Origin: Physcomitrium patens
Taxonomy: Eukaryota > Streptophyta > Bryopsida > Funariales > Funariaceae
Length of the DNA stretch: 64,000 nucleotides
Direction: 5' to 3'
Assembly: GCF_000002425.4 (NCBI RefSeq)
Contig: NC_037255.1
Coordinates: forward strand, 10,994,622-11,058,621
Shown: positions 1-11,191 of the stretch, in pieces
Layout of the letters: each line of letters starts with the position of its first letter
Position numbering within the stretch: the first letter of the stretch is position 1
The notes under the pieces: model-generated
The model's database searches: none
The model's input: the letters and a program-made list of their open reading frames with translations, nothing else
What the model was told of the DNA's origin: nothing
Made by a program: the position numbers and the translations under genes

Positions 1-1345
1 TATAGTGAGTACAGATTTCCGATCAATGTTTCAGTTCTCAAAAACTTGGATTAAGAGTGTGGGGTCCAAGGGCCCATTGTGGCAACTGCCATCCCTCGCA
101 CGGGGCCGCATGCCGGTTACTTGCAGGAACATCGTGTGTGAACTGTGAGTTCAGACCTCCGGGCTGAGGGGTACGAAATAATGAACTGCCAGGGAAAGAT
201 GGATAAGTATTACGGTAAGTATTTCAAAGGAGAAGACATAGAATCGTGCGCAACTCATCTAAAGAAATTCAACCGTTTGTCCTGGTGACGTCAAGGGGCA
301 AGCCCTCGGAAGCGCGGGAATTTTAAAATCATAGTCATGCACCACGAACTGACAAACCAGAAGTCTCAGATATCCAAGGAAGATTTGGAAGCTTCATTAA
401 CTCTCAAGCCCGACAGGGCGAAAGCTTTAGGCGGCCACTGCGAATGTTCGAGAAACAAGCCTAGAAGTTCATCATCACAGTCTTCTGGTAGGATTACATA
501 GAAAGAGCAGTAGTCAGGATCAGATTTCTGGCTTGGCTCTTTCGAGCATAAACGCTTAGTTCGAATCAGATTCGATCATTTGGGGAGAGTATCCTCATAT
601 CCTTGGGAGTGCAAAGCTGGTTAAGAGGTTCAAGGACACACCTCACAAAACAACATTACAATTAACGTCAACTGACCAACCTGGAGAAGGGACCGATACT
701 TTCGTGTAGGACTCAGAGTGGGACGTTCAATTTTGCCAAACTGCTCAGTGTCGGCCATGGTTTTAGGTTCGATACATGCCAAGCGTTATCCTCACTATTA
801 TTCAGTAGAGGGAGCTGTGCATCATCATAGCAGAATGACAAGAAATATAATACGGAGGACAAAAGCATTAACTACAACGAGTGACACATCAGAAGCGCAG
901 GACTGCGTCACATGCACTTGCATCGGAGGGAATCCGACTAAGAATCTGCAATTCATCCTTTGTGATAATCTCTCAAACTAACACAAGAAGTGCACAACAA
1001 GGAAGGAACATCAACCACACAGTATGAGCAACACCTCCATAGTTCGGTGTACAGAAAGTGTATGGGTAAGATCAAGACGGTTCATACGAAAAGGAATGGG
1101 GTTTGCTCAATATATAAGTGAAAGAAAAACAGCGCCGAAAATCCTAACCCTAATATTTTCTCCGTGAGGAGAATACACTCTGGCTGGATGGGTACCGGGG
1201 ATAAGCAGGGTATCAATAAAACATTTCGAAGCACGAGGTCGACTACAGAATCACTGTTTCTGTTGTTATGTATACAAATCAAATTTAAGTGAGAAGCCAT
1301 GCGTTTGCAGATCTCAATCAAATCATGCACTCTAAATTTAAACAA
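1..1345. other. Unassigned, non-AT-rich stretch
   Basis: This stretch is clearly less AT-rich than the DNA that follows it and shows several medium open stretches, the longest about 87 codons at 718-981 on the plus strand. None of the translations matches a family I recognise and no consistent exon chain could be built. It could be the edge of a gene lying mostly outside the window, a long untranslated region, or an old gene relic. I assign no function. Confidence 0.3.
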
Positions 1346-2971
1346 ATAACTGCATCTAAATATATATATTCTATTTTACCTGGAAACAGGATACAAAACT
1401 GACGCAGAAATTATAAGTTAGGATTAAATTTCTGTTATTTTAAGTATATTTGTTGACGAAACATTTGGACCCTTTCAATACATAATTCAATCAATTCTTA
1501 CAATTGGAAAGATTCTCTCCTCTACTGGTGGTAATTAAACTTATACCATAGAATGTGAACTTTTTCGCATTCATGTTGTATATTTATTTTTTCTTAGAAC
1601 AGTAATTTAACGTTATCAACATGCTTAGGTGAAGTTATATCTAGGTGATTTTTGGAAAAGAACAACTTTGAACATACTTTTTAGATATTAACCAAAATGT
1701 AGAACAAAGTCTTTGATTTCTTAGAACTATTTATTTTTTGATGTGATCGAGTTTCTTTTATGATTTCTGATCTTATTTTTCTTGTCATTTCAAATGTTGA
1801 AGATGTTCTGATGTAAGAAACATGTTTTTTTGTTGATAGTTTCAGACTTTGTAACGCTATGGCTGGCTGCCAATTGATGCCGTAATTGATGGCGACTACG
1901 ACTTACTGCCATATTATCTGTTGAGTCACAAAAAGAAAATCCATTTCAAAGGCATAAATTTCACTTACAAGTCTTGCACAGATTTTATTGCTCTCTTTCC
2001 AACCTTGAAGCTGTGGTATTTTAGTGAGTTGTATAAGCAACATTCCACCCGTCATAGGCATGTAAAATTACATTCTTCCAATCATGCACACATTACGTAT
2101 AGCAATTGTACAGGCCATTCTTACTGGAATCATCACAACGTAGTCATCACAGAAATAAATTGAAAATTTTAGGGATACTACTCGTTGAAAGAGGAATTTC
2201 CTTATGGTTCACACTGAAAATGACTGTTAGTACTCCATGGGATGACATAATGCTAATCGCTTTTCTCTACCTGGAAACACTAATATCATAAGCATTGAGA
2301 AATTATCTGGTAGGCATTTAACCTAAAGAATGCAACGTATGTCGAAAGCGTATAAGAAAAGTTGAGCCAACTGAATTTGAAGACTTTAAACTAAAATCAC
2401 CGTGTAAGATTACGGATGAAGGCTTCAGAATTGCACGAGAATACAAGATTCAGGGGAAATCGGATAATATGCAGCTGGCCACAAAGAGTGACAAACTACA
2501 AGGTTTAAACAATCACGCTCGAATGCGACAATGGAAATTTCTTGAAAACGATTCCCTTGAATGAGCGATCATAAGTAAAAGCACAGTGAAATATCCATAG
2601 AGAACGTCATTAAACAAAATTGCTGCACATTGTATAAAGATAATACATGAAAGGAATAGAACAGAGATGAAACAATCACCAACTGTATCTCATCCTGCTT
2701 TCCTCGACAAATACGATGACTATTGAACATCTAGAAAGAGGTGTGATGCATGAAGCTAATAGGACATAAATTTACGAGAAAATTGCGCACTAATTACAAA
2801 CACTAACAAGGAGTTTTACACGAATACACTGAAATTAAAATAACATTTCTCCAATTTCAAACCATGTTGAAGAGCAAAAAGCCGACATGCATCAATCAAC
2901 CAGGTACTGCCATGTATGACTACATACCATCGTATTAAGCACATGATCACCACAACCCATGTATCAGTCTA
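1346..2971. other. Intergenic, AT-rich, downstream of RanBP1
   Basis: AT-rich spacer with short open frames only and no recognisable protein similarity. The right-hand part lies just past the RanBP1 stop codon on the minus strand and presumably carries its 3' untranslated region. I see no RNA gene or element ends here. Confidence 0.5.
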
Positions 2972-4594
2972 TCATACATTCGATTCGGTCTTTTCCTCAG
3001 GTGCAGCGGCATCCTCAGACTTGGTTTCCACCTTCAACTTTTCCAGCAAGTCGGCTGCACTATCAGCCTCCTCGTCCTTCTCCTCTGACTTCCCCGATAC
3101 CCTTTCTTGAGCACTCTCGTAAACGTCCTTGAACTTCTGAGCACCTGTTCATACAATAGCCTTGAGATTGAAGAAAAAAGCAATATAGAGACAACACATA
3201 CCTTGAATAGATCTTGTATTACATCAAAATTCCTGGAAACATACAGAACAACATTGTCGCAAACACTGCACTGCAACAAGCATTAACTTCGAGAAAGAAG
3301 AGGATGGATATGCAGATGGAACTTACTTTCAACACTTCCAAACCGCATGCAGAAAAGTTCCTCCTTCAGCTCACCATCTGAGAAATCCCGTGCATGCCAG
3401 ACCCAAGACTTATCACTGCCAGCGTGCTCCTGTAATTGAGTAGATGCCGTAACTGCAGAGAAAGTTTAGCCGGTACAGTTAGGCGGTATTGTGACAAATC
3501 TGAGTGCACTCTATCAGCAGGCAAAGTTGTCTTCTCATCAAAGACCCAGATAGCAAAGGCGCTGTCCTCTAAAGGGTGAATTTATTATAGCTGAATACTT
3601 TTCATCATATCTATTGCTTACAACATTTGATCCAAATGCTCTGCAGAAAAAACTATAGTTACTTTAAAGGTGAAAAATCAAAACGAGGAAACATTGAGGA
3701 AAAAAAACAGGAAAATTGAACTATAAATCAGAATATAACCATCCTCCCATACGACTGCAAAGGCTGGTTTAATTCTTTCTGTAACTTATCATACGCTGCC
3801 TGAGGCATATTGAATAAGCGCCCAATGTATAACCAATCTCGCTGTCATAAAAGTTCCTAGATCTACAGTGATCAGAAGGTGAACTCGCTACAAAGAGAAA
3901 CCTCACCATGAATGAATTACTCATGTATGTGTGCCGATAAGGGATAAGCAATAGCATTCTATGTTCACGATCGGAAACCATATTCAAGCTTCCCAAACAC
4001 ACTGCACAGAAAACTTGCAAACTTACCCATATGGTTAGCGCATATCTTGAGGGTCTTGGTTTGCCGCATGAGCAGGCGAACCTTTTTGTTTGACTTGTGT
4101 TCTAGAATCTTCACTTGGCCAACGCCCCTCTCTTTCCATTGTGTTCCTTCCTTGTCAAACCGATACAGCTTAGCCTTCCTGAGAATAGCACACACAGTTC
4201 ATTCCAACGTATAAACATGCTGACGTAGTCAATACAAAATCAAAACCAAGGTAACCCCAAAGGAAAAACCAAAGCCCTCATATCATTCTTGAGGACGATC
4301 ATCCGCGGTGCCCCCAATCGATCTACCACCTCCGCACAGAAGGAAACCCTAATCCGGCAGAACCCAACGAATCCCAAAATTCCGTCAACACATGACTCAC
4401 AAATCAATCAGCACGTCCTCATTTTCTTCTCCGGTACTGATCGCAACCTCCTCCAACTTGACGATAGGGGCAATCTGAGCGCCTGTATCCTCCTCCTCTC
4501 CTGCAACCTTCGAAGTCTCTTCTGTTTCCTCCCCAGTGACTTCCGACGAAGTGGCCTCATTCACCCCTCTCACCTCCTCATTATCTCCAGCCAT
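2972..4594 (-). CDS. RANBP1: Ran-binding protein 1 (RanBP1), four coding exons
   Basis: RanBP1 binds Ran-GTP and helps RanGAP trigger GTP hydrolysis during nuclear export and import. Exons on the minus strand are 4594-4401, 4178-4027, 3452-3327 and 3144-2972. They join in frame to 645 nt (214 aa), with donors GTGAGT, GTAAGT and GTAAGT and AG acceptors. The acidic N-terminus leads into the Ran-binding domain (about residues 45-165) with the family strings [53 protein letters not shown] and FCMRFGS. The acidic C-terminus carries LLEKLKVE, which resembles the RanBP1 leucine-rich export signal. Length is normal for plant RanBP1a/b. The ATG was chosen because MAGDNEE begins the typical acidic leader; an upstream in-frame extension exists but is not family-like. 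Domain and exon calls are strong; transcript ends are unknown. Confidence 0.93.
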
Positions 4595-5160
4595 CGTATC
4601 AACGCGATTTTCGACTTGAATCCGAACAAACTCAGAATCAGAGATGTGCCGATACAGTGAAGATTGCGACGGTAACAGATCCGAACGAAGAAAATAGTCT
4701 GAGGAACACTGACGTCGAACCTCTATCAACACACCATTACCCTAATATGACCGACCGCTGGTCGGTGCATGCTATCCCAGTCACGAGAGCGACCGATGGA
4801 GAACCGACTGAAGGACGCATTCCACTCACGTTGAGCCAGTTGTAAGAGTGTACAAGTTTGGGAAATTATGACGAAGATTTGTCAGTTGGAGTAGTTCACA
4901 TCTTTACCCTTCGAACATGACACTGGCGATAGAGACTGGGAATTCCATTACATCTTGATATGTACAGATAGAGTACATCTTGTGAGTCGACTTTTATAGA
5001 TTCTTGGACATGTACGACAGAGATAGATCTTGAGAAGGCTGCAACGCTCGAACAATATGTTTCAAATAAAATGTATACCTTTCTAATAAACTTGTGGGGT
5101 CATGAATGTATTTGCATATTATTAATACATACGCATTTATATATATGTATATATAGGGGA

Positions 5161-5329
5161 TGTTAAATACACCCATTTTTTATTAAATATACTCACTATT
5201 GATGAAGAATATAGTAATCATGATGAGTGTGGTTAGTTTTTATTGGTTGCAAATCAAATAATGGAGAAATGAATCTAGAAGTCATTTATTTATTCATTTT
5301 CATGATGGGTAGAATGGGTTGATTTACTA
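5161..5329. repeat. Possible small inverted-repeat (MITE-like) element
   Basis: The left end TGTTAAATACACCCATTTT (5161-5179) is matched in inverse orientation by the stretch at 5311-5329, with 14 of 19 positions agreeing. The interval is about 170 bp, AT-rich and non-coding. Its left end resembles that of the larger inverted-repeat element at 51683-52548. The match is imperfect, so this is only a candidate. Confidence 0.25.
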
Positions 5330-5355
5330 AAAACATTTATCTACTTAACACTAGC

Positions 5356-5357
<2 letters not shown>

Positions 5358-5410
<53 letters not shown>

Positions 5411-5420
5411 CATGTGTGTG
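5358..5420. repeat. (TA)n(TG)n microsatellite
   Basis: A compound dinucleotide repeat: a TA run of about 30 bp passes directly into a TG run of about 25 bp, then a short CATGTGTG tail. Confidence 0.95.
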
Positions 5421-6330
5421 GTTTTTTTGTTTGTATTTTGGATTTCATGTTGTACTATTTTCTAAGTGTTGTATAATTTGCACAGAACATATTCTAATGA
5501 TTTAAGACACAAATCAATGGTTTCAAGCAAATAAAAGTGAAGAAATACAAGAACATTATTAGTGATTCCTGCACAATACAAGAAGGTTGAAATAACAATG
5601 TCAAGAGATGAGAGCGTTTATGATTAGCAGTATAAATAATATTTAGAGGGATAATTGGAAACGTGAGAAAAAGTATGACCTATTTATTGACTTTGTTCAT
5701 GTCTTCACTTACAAGGTTTTAAATTTATTGTACAATTTCTTTTTGTCTTATTATCCAACCTTCGAAGAAAATTCTTTCAACAAAGTTTTTTTAGAAAAAA
5801 GAACTTTGTAGGTTATTGATACATGTGTTACAGAAAAGCCATTAAAGGTAAGTTTGATAGAAACAATTCTACAATTTGTCATTGAAATATCCAAATAAAC
5901 GAAATGATAGTTTAAAAAATAAAGTATTTATCACTGTAATGTAATACAAACAAATTAAACAATTAATGCCCTTGATTTTTTCAATATTTGCCTATACATT
6001 GTTTTGTCTCTTCCAAATGAAGGTTCAAGGATACATGTGATTTTAATAATAGCTTTCATAATTTGTTGCCATTAGATTGATAGTTTCAACTATTTAGGCG
6101 TACATGGTTTAGGATAAGAGGTATAATTGATATAAGATGATGGTTACAGCATAAAAAGCATGAATGATATTCTGACAAGCAAATTCAACTGAAAATAATG
6201 GTATGTCCAACTTTCTTATTCATAGTAAACTAAATACTTGAAATATTACTTAAGCTTCTTGTCTGAATATGTATTTGTTTTTTATTTTTATTTTTATTTT
6301 AAGATTTTTTATGATATTTGTAATAAGTGA

Positions 6331-6331
6331 T

Positions 6332-6366
<35 letters not shown>
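6331..6366. repeat. (TA)n(TG)n microsatellite
   Basis: A second compound TA-to-TG dinucleotide tract of the same design as the one about 1 kb upstream, embedded in AT-rich non-coding DNA. Confidence 0.95.
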
Positions 6367-7689
6367 CAAGATCGTCATTTTTAAAAATATCAAGGTATGA
6401 ACTGTAGAACTTGATCAAATATAATGTTGACAAGCAACTTGTGACATTGATATATATGATTGATGAAGAGTAGTGTTTTGAATAACTTATGACTTTCATG
6501 GAAAAAGGACACTAAATGCAGCATTTGTGTTAATTGGTTTGTTGTCCTATTTTTAAAAATTACATGAGCTCAATGAAATATAATTTATGAAAACATGTAA
6601 TAGAATACCACATGTGTATTGTAAATTGATCATTTTTGTAAAGATTTTTGAAAAATATGCTATGATATCTTGGACTGGTACATGCTATGCTACAAAATAT
6701 TCTTATTTACTGTATTCGAAATTTGAAACCACTGGAGGTTTTGAAATATAAACTCGAATGTGTTTTCATAATATTTACATGTATATTTTTCTATTGGTTT
6801 AAAGGTACTTGTGAACCTTTCTATTATAATTTTCAAAAAATCCACTGTGTTGTGCATATTAAACTTACATATCTTCATTCTCTCTAACAATGAAGGAACC
6901 TAACAATCAAAAATAAAATGCAGTTAATTTTGTGCTGGTTGAACTTTTTTGGTTATGAACACTGATAAAATGTATGGCTCTTCTTCACTTAGAATCCTTA
7001 ATGCTGTTTGTTTTTTCACTGAAGGTGACTCCCATACATGGGTGGGGGTCACATGTTCCATAGGGAAACTGCCTTGGAGGGTGTGTAATTGGTGCAGCAA
7101 TCTGGGAGTGAATGTGGCTTGCAAAGTCTTCAAAGCCACACTGCTACCCCACCTTTCCATCATTTACTGTCCATGGTGAACCTGGTGTCTCTTTGCAGTT
7201 ACTTCACACACACACACAAAACCCTGAAAAAGGCACCTGTAATCCTGCCATGTTCCCATCTCCCAAATTATGATTTTATGCCAGGTACATCAAGTTCAGT
7301 AGGAACCCATTAAACTTATGTCAAAGGAATGGCTGCCAAGACAAAAACCCATCCCACACACTGTCATTTTGTCCATTAAATACACATGTTCACTAGGTTA
7401 AAAATCACTAGGTTTGGACTTTCTGTGCTTGATGTTGATATTTGTGATGTAACTTGGCAAAAATATCTTGATGATTCCATTTCAAGGGAAGTTATTTAAT
7501 TCAGTTTGCGAGGAAGATGTTATCTCAAAACTACTCTTTCTCAATAAAAAGAATGAGAAAGAAAGTGACATGGTATACAGGGGATAAATAAACCTGTATA
7601 GGATATTGGACAGAGATGACCGATGAACTACTTGTCGTCAACGTGTGAGCGTGTTTTTCATTCGTTGGGGAACGAAACCCACGAGGCGA

Positions 7690-9331
7690 CCACGGTGTCA
7701 GGTGCTGTAAACGGTCACCGGTAACTGCGGGAAGCGTGTGTAACCGAGTTTGGGGGGCAGTACCGCAGGTGGGTGGAGGTACGGCGAAGGGCGGAGGGGC
7801 GAAGCGAGTTCTGGCTGAGAAATCCCCCGCGCAACGCCGTCGCCACCGTGACAATTATGTTGCTCGCGGTTCCCCGACTGTCACATGTGGTTGCTATTTT
7901 GGGACGCCTTCCAATCGCGAATCCGTCGTCGGATGTGTGCGCACTACCCCCTTTTTTTTTTTCATGCCCTATTTGGTTGCCAAATTCTCTCGTCCCGTGT
8001 TTTATCGGTTGCATTCTCCGCGCGGATTCAGTCGTATTTGTTCAAGGTAATGGTGCTGCTGCGGATGCGTTGTTACGGAGCTGGAATGGGGGTTGAAGAA
8101 CTGGGGTTCTAAAGGCCTTCGAATCAAGGTTTTGGGGGGATAGAGAGAGAGAGAGAGAGAGAGTGTGGGGACAAGGAGGATGATCTAGACAGAAGAGTGA
8201 GGAAGGGAGGAGAGGATTGGGTTGCACGTTGCCGAATGAAGCTTTCAGGTAATGCCATTGCCCCTGGGTGATTTTTCGAAAGAGTATGTTTTAGAGCACA
8301 AACCTGTTTGTTTGTTTCTGCATTTTTATTTTCTTTCTGATTTTTGAGTCAGTGATCAGGTAGAAGATCATCTAGGTTTGCCCATGGCGAACTGGACTTG
8401 GTTCCGTTTGATAGACAGTGTTCTATGTCTCTGGAGGAGCTTGTCGTTCTAGTGTGTCGGTACAATCCTCTTCCAGATTATCGTTCGAAATGTATTTCGT
8501 CAAGGTTTGCAGCTGTGGAGATTGTGATAATTGCTCAGTAAGGGGAAAGGAGACATCTGTATCAAGGACTGAGAAGAGTCAACCAGAATTCTCAAAATAG
8601 ATTTGAGTCTAGTTCTACGGCCACATTATGCTCCAAATAGTCTTGAGCCTAGTTCTTGACCAAGTCACAGTATTCTCTCCTCTCAAATCCACATTTACCG
8701 TGTAATACAGTCGAGCTGAATCCAATCTGGAATTTTGGCGGTTCAGAAGAATCCAGTACATTTTGCGAAGCGAGGTTAAGCCATGAGTCGCTGATGAGAA
8801 GGGGCAACACATCCAACATGTAAGAAAAAGAAGAATCATGGTAGCATTCTGATATTTTTGTTGCTCGGAGTAGTCGATGGTCATCACACGATCCGATCTT
8901 CACTTTCATTGATTTATTTCAGGGCTGTTCTGACCGATCTAATTGGGTAAGCGGACAGTAAAATTCATGACCCGGGATTCCCGGTTTTTTGAGTTTTATT
9001 TGACGCCGGACTTTTATCTTTTATTATTTTATTTTTTGAAAACATGATTTTAGTGAAAATATTGTGATGGGAAGTGTCATAGTGATCTGGGTAATTCATC
9101 TGTTGTACACGTCTGTTGCTAGCGAACGTGCAGGAATTTTGTACTTGGTCCCTTTGAATCTTCCCCAAAGAATTTCAACTCAGATGTCAAGTCGCGATAC
9201 TCTTGTGGTTGATTAATGGGTGGCGTGTTGAGGAGGAGGAGGAAGTTTCTTTGCACAGGACTGGACTTTACCTCCCACCTTTTGAAATAAGGTCGTTTAC
9301 GCAGTTGCCGTGGGAAAAGCAACAATAATCT
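7690..9331 (+). promoter_or_regulatory. Probable promoter and 5' leader of the PSI-like gene
   Basis: Composition rises sharply near 7.69 kb, a (GA)n tract lies at 8141-8163, and a good donor (CAG then GTAATG) follows at about 8249. These are usual marks of a plant transcription start and a non-coding first exon. A plausible acceptor TTTATTTCAG ends near 8922. Several overlapping open frames in 7736-8112 look like chance frames in GC-richer DNA. The leader assignment is inference from position and signals. Confidence 0.45.
8141..8163 (+). repeat. (GA)n tract
   Basis: A run of about eleven GA units in the GC-richer region upstream of the DUF668 gene. GA/CT tracts are common near plant transcription starts. 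Confidence 0.9.
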
Positions 9332-11191
9332 ATGGGGGCTCACGTTAGCACCATCAAAGCGTCAGCCGGTAAGCTTGGCCCTAAATCCAAGAAGAAGGGT
9401 AATAAAGAGAAGGAAGTGAAAATTGGCATACTCGCATTTGAGGTGGCAAATATTATTTCCAAAAGTATGCAACTTTGGCAATCTCTCGGTGACCAGGAAA
9501 TTCTCCGGCTACGCACTGAGGTAATAAAAGGAGATGGTGTATTAAATTTAGTTTCAGACAATGAAGCTGTCCTATTAAGCCTAGCATGTATGGAGAAGCT
9601 GCAAGACTTGACGGCGGTAGCAAGTGCAGTTTCTCGCCTTGGTCAGAAGTGCCAGGAACCGACATTGCAGGCGTTTGAGCACATTTACAATGATTTGTTA
9701 AAGCATGATATTAATCTGCGAGTTTTTGAGCTACCATACAAAGAGATGGAAGCCAAAATGAAGAAGATGATGAGGTATGTATCCTCAACTGCCACTCTTT
9801 ATCATGAATTGGAAGCTCTTGCAGACATAGAGCAAGCTATACGTAGACTTCAGGAAGACGATGAAGTTTCAAACGAAGAAACCTTGAGTACATTGGATCA
9901 AAAAGCAATGTGCCAGCGGCAGGAGATCAAGCATATTAGAGATCTATCTTTGTGGAACCACACATACGACAAGATTGTGAAATTGTTAGCACAAACCGTA
10001 TGCACTATACATGGAAGAATTATGAAAGTATTTGGTTCACCTATGCTTGGTATATCGCATGTATTTCCAAACCAGCAGAGTGGTCATTCATCGAGACCTA
10101 TTTGGCAGAGTCGAGATGCAGGTGTGCATTCAACGTTGTCAAGTTCACGGTTATCTTGTCCTCAAACTTTGGGGTCTCTTCATCACCACTCTTCTTCTCT
10201 GCACTTTTCTTCAGTTAGATTAGAAGTTGTGTCAAGGTCGTTAAGCCCGCAGGATTCTAAGACCTCATCCGTAGACAGAGTCCTCGGAATTGCTGATCCA
10301 GCTGCCATATCTGCGAGAGCTGTTTGTGAGTACCGTTCATCCGCTTCTACGTTTGCTTCAGGTCCATTGGTTTCACAGAGGAATTATATGAGTAGTAATC
10401 CTGTTAACCCCCGTTCCAGTCCTGCAAGAGGATCACAAGCTATATCACATTCAGGGCCCATCCCTAGGTCAGGGCCCCTTGTTGTAGAACCTGCAAAGAT
10501 ATTTTCTGACAGGTCTTTGAACGCCATTCTTCAAACTGAAACAACTGAGGAGTTCACTTCTGCACTTCTTTATTTTACTAAGCATAGTATCAAAGCTGAG
10601 CAGGTAAAAGCCCCTTCTCTTAAACAGGTCAGGCAAAACATTAGGGAGCTGTGCGACCCCAAGAGCCGGCATCGGATGGCACCTTGGTCCACGTTAGGAG
10701 GAGCTGCACTTGCGTTGCATTATGCCAATGTGATAATCATTCTCGAGAATATGATAAAGCATCCCCACTTGATTGCTGAAGATGCCCGGGATGATCTCTA
10801 TAACATGATTCCTAAGAGTGTGCGAATAGCTCTGCGGTCAAGGTTACGGGCGAACATGAGGGCATGTGAATTTGGAAAGTATGATTCTACAATTGCTGCT
10901 GACTGGAAAGATGCACTTGAGAGAATCTTGAGCTGGTTGGCTCCTCTCGCTCACAACATGATAAGGTGGCAGTCGGAGCACAATTTTGAGCAGCAGCAAG
11001 TGCTTTCCCGCACTAATTGCCTTCTCCTGCAAACTCTATACTTTGCTGACTTGGCAAAGACGGAGGCTGCCATCACGGAGCTGCTCGTGGGATTAAATTA
11101 TGTCTGTGGGCACGAGCAGGAATTGAAGCAAAACATGGTGATTATGGAAGAGTATGTGCTGGACAAAGAAACGGAAGATTATCTTGGTTGA
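9332..11191 (+). CDS. PSK-simulator-like protein (DUF3475 + DUF668), intronless
   Basis: A single uninterrupted 619-aa reading frame. The N-terminus MGAHVS has Gly2 with Ser6, a typical N-myristoylation context, followed by a basic linker (residues 14-30). DUF3475 spans about residues 31-90 (IGILAFEVANIISK, LWQSLGDQEILRLRTEV), then a coiled, charged region to about 235 (MRYVSSTATLYHELEALAD, SLWNHTYDKIVKLLAQTV). A Ser-rich low-complexity linker covers about 240-440. DUF668 lies at about 452-540 (TLGGAALALHYANVIIILEN, SVRIALRSRLRANMR). Arabidopsis PSI1-3 have these domains, are plasma-membrane linked and promote growth downstream of phytosulfokine signalling. This protein looks closer to the intronless class (At5g04550/At3g23160 type), which is less well studied. 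Function is inferred from the family. Confidence 0.93.
   Translation: MGAHVSTIKASAGKLGPKSKKKGNKEKEVKIGILAFEVANIISKSMQLWQSLGDQEILRLRTEVIKGDGVLNLVSDNEAVLLSLACMEKLQDLTAVASAVSRLGQKCQEPTLQAFEHIYNDLLKHDINLRVFELPYKEMEAKMKKMMRYVSSTATLYHELEALADIEQAIRRLQEDDEVSNEETLSTLDQKAMCQRQEIKHIRDLSLWNHTYDKIVKLLAQTVCTIHGRIMKVFGSPMLGISHVFPNQQSGHSSRPIWQSRDAGVHSTLSSSRLSCPQTLGSLHHHSSSLHFSSVRLEVVSRSLSPQDSKTSSVDRVLGIADPAAISARAVCEYRSSASTFASGPLVSQRNYMSSNPVNPRSSPARGSQAISHSGPIPRSGPLVVEPAKIFSDRSLNAILQTETTEEFTSALLYFTKHSIKAEQVKAPSLKQVRQNIRELCDPKSRHRMAPWSTLGGAALALHYANVIIILENMIKHPHLIAEDARDDLYNMIPKSVRIALRSRLRANMRACEFGKYDSTIAADWKDALERILSWLAPLAHNMIRWQSEHNFEQQQVLSRTNCLLLQTLYFADLAKTEAAITELLVGLNYVCGHEQELKQNMVIMEEYVLDKETEDYLG

Larger units (their letters stand above)
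4595..7690. other. Intergenic spacer with microsatellites
   Basis: The first few hundred bases upstream of the RanBP1 ATG are balanced in composition and should hold its promoter and 5' leader. From about 5000 the DNA becomes AT-rich with TA/TG microsatellites and a short inverted-repeat pair near 5161-5329. No coding segment is supported. Confidence 0.55.

Noticed and set aside
3034-3279. Minus-strand frame across the third RanBP1 intron
   Set aside because: The residues between exons are not RanBP1-like. Joining 3327 directly to 3144 restores the family sequence in phase, so the frame is intronic plus an off-frame shadow.
7736-8112. Several overlapping frames of about 75-107 codons on both strands
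   Set aside because: They overlap each other in GC-richer DNA, resemble nothing known and lie where a 5' leader is expected.
9952-10223. Plus-strand frames inside the DUF668 gene
   Set aside because: Out-of-frame shadows of an intact coding sequence.
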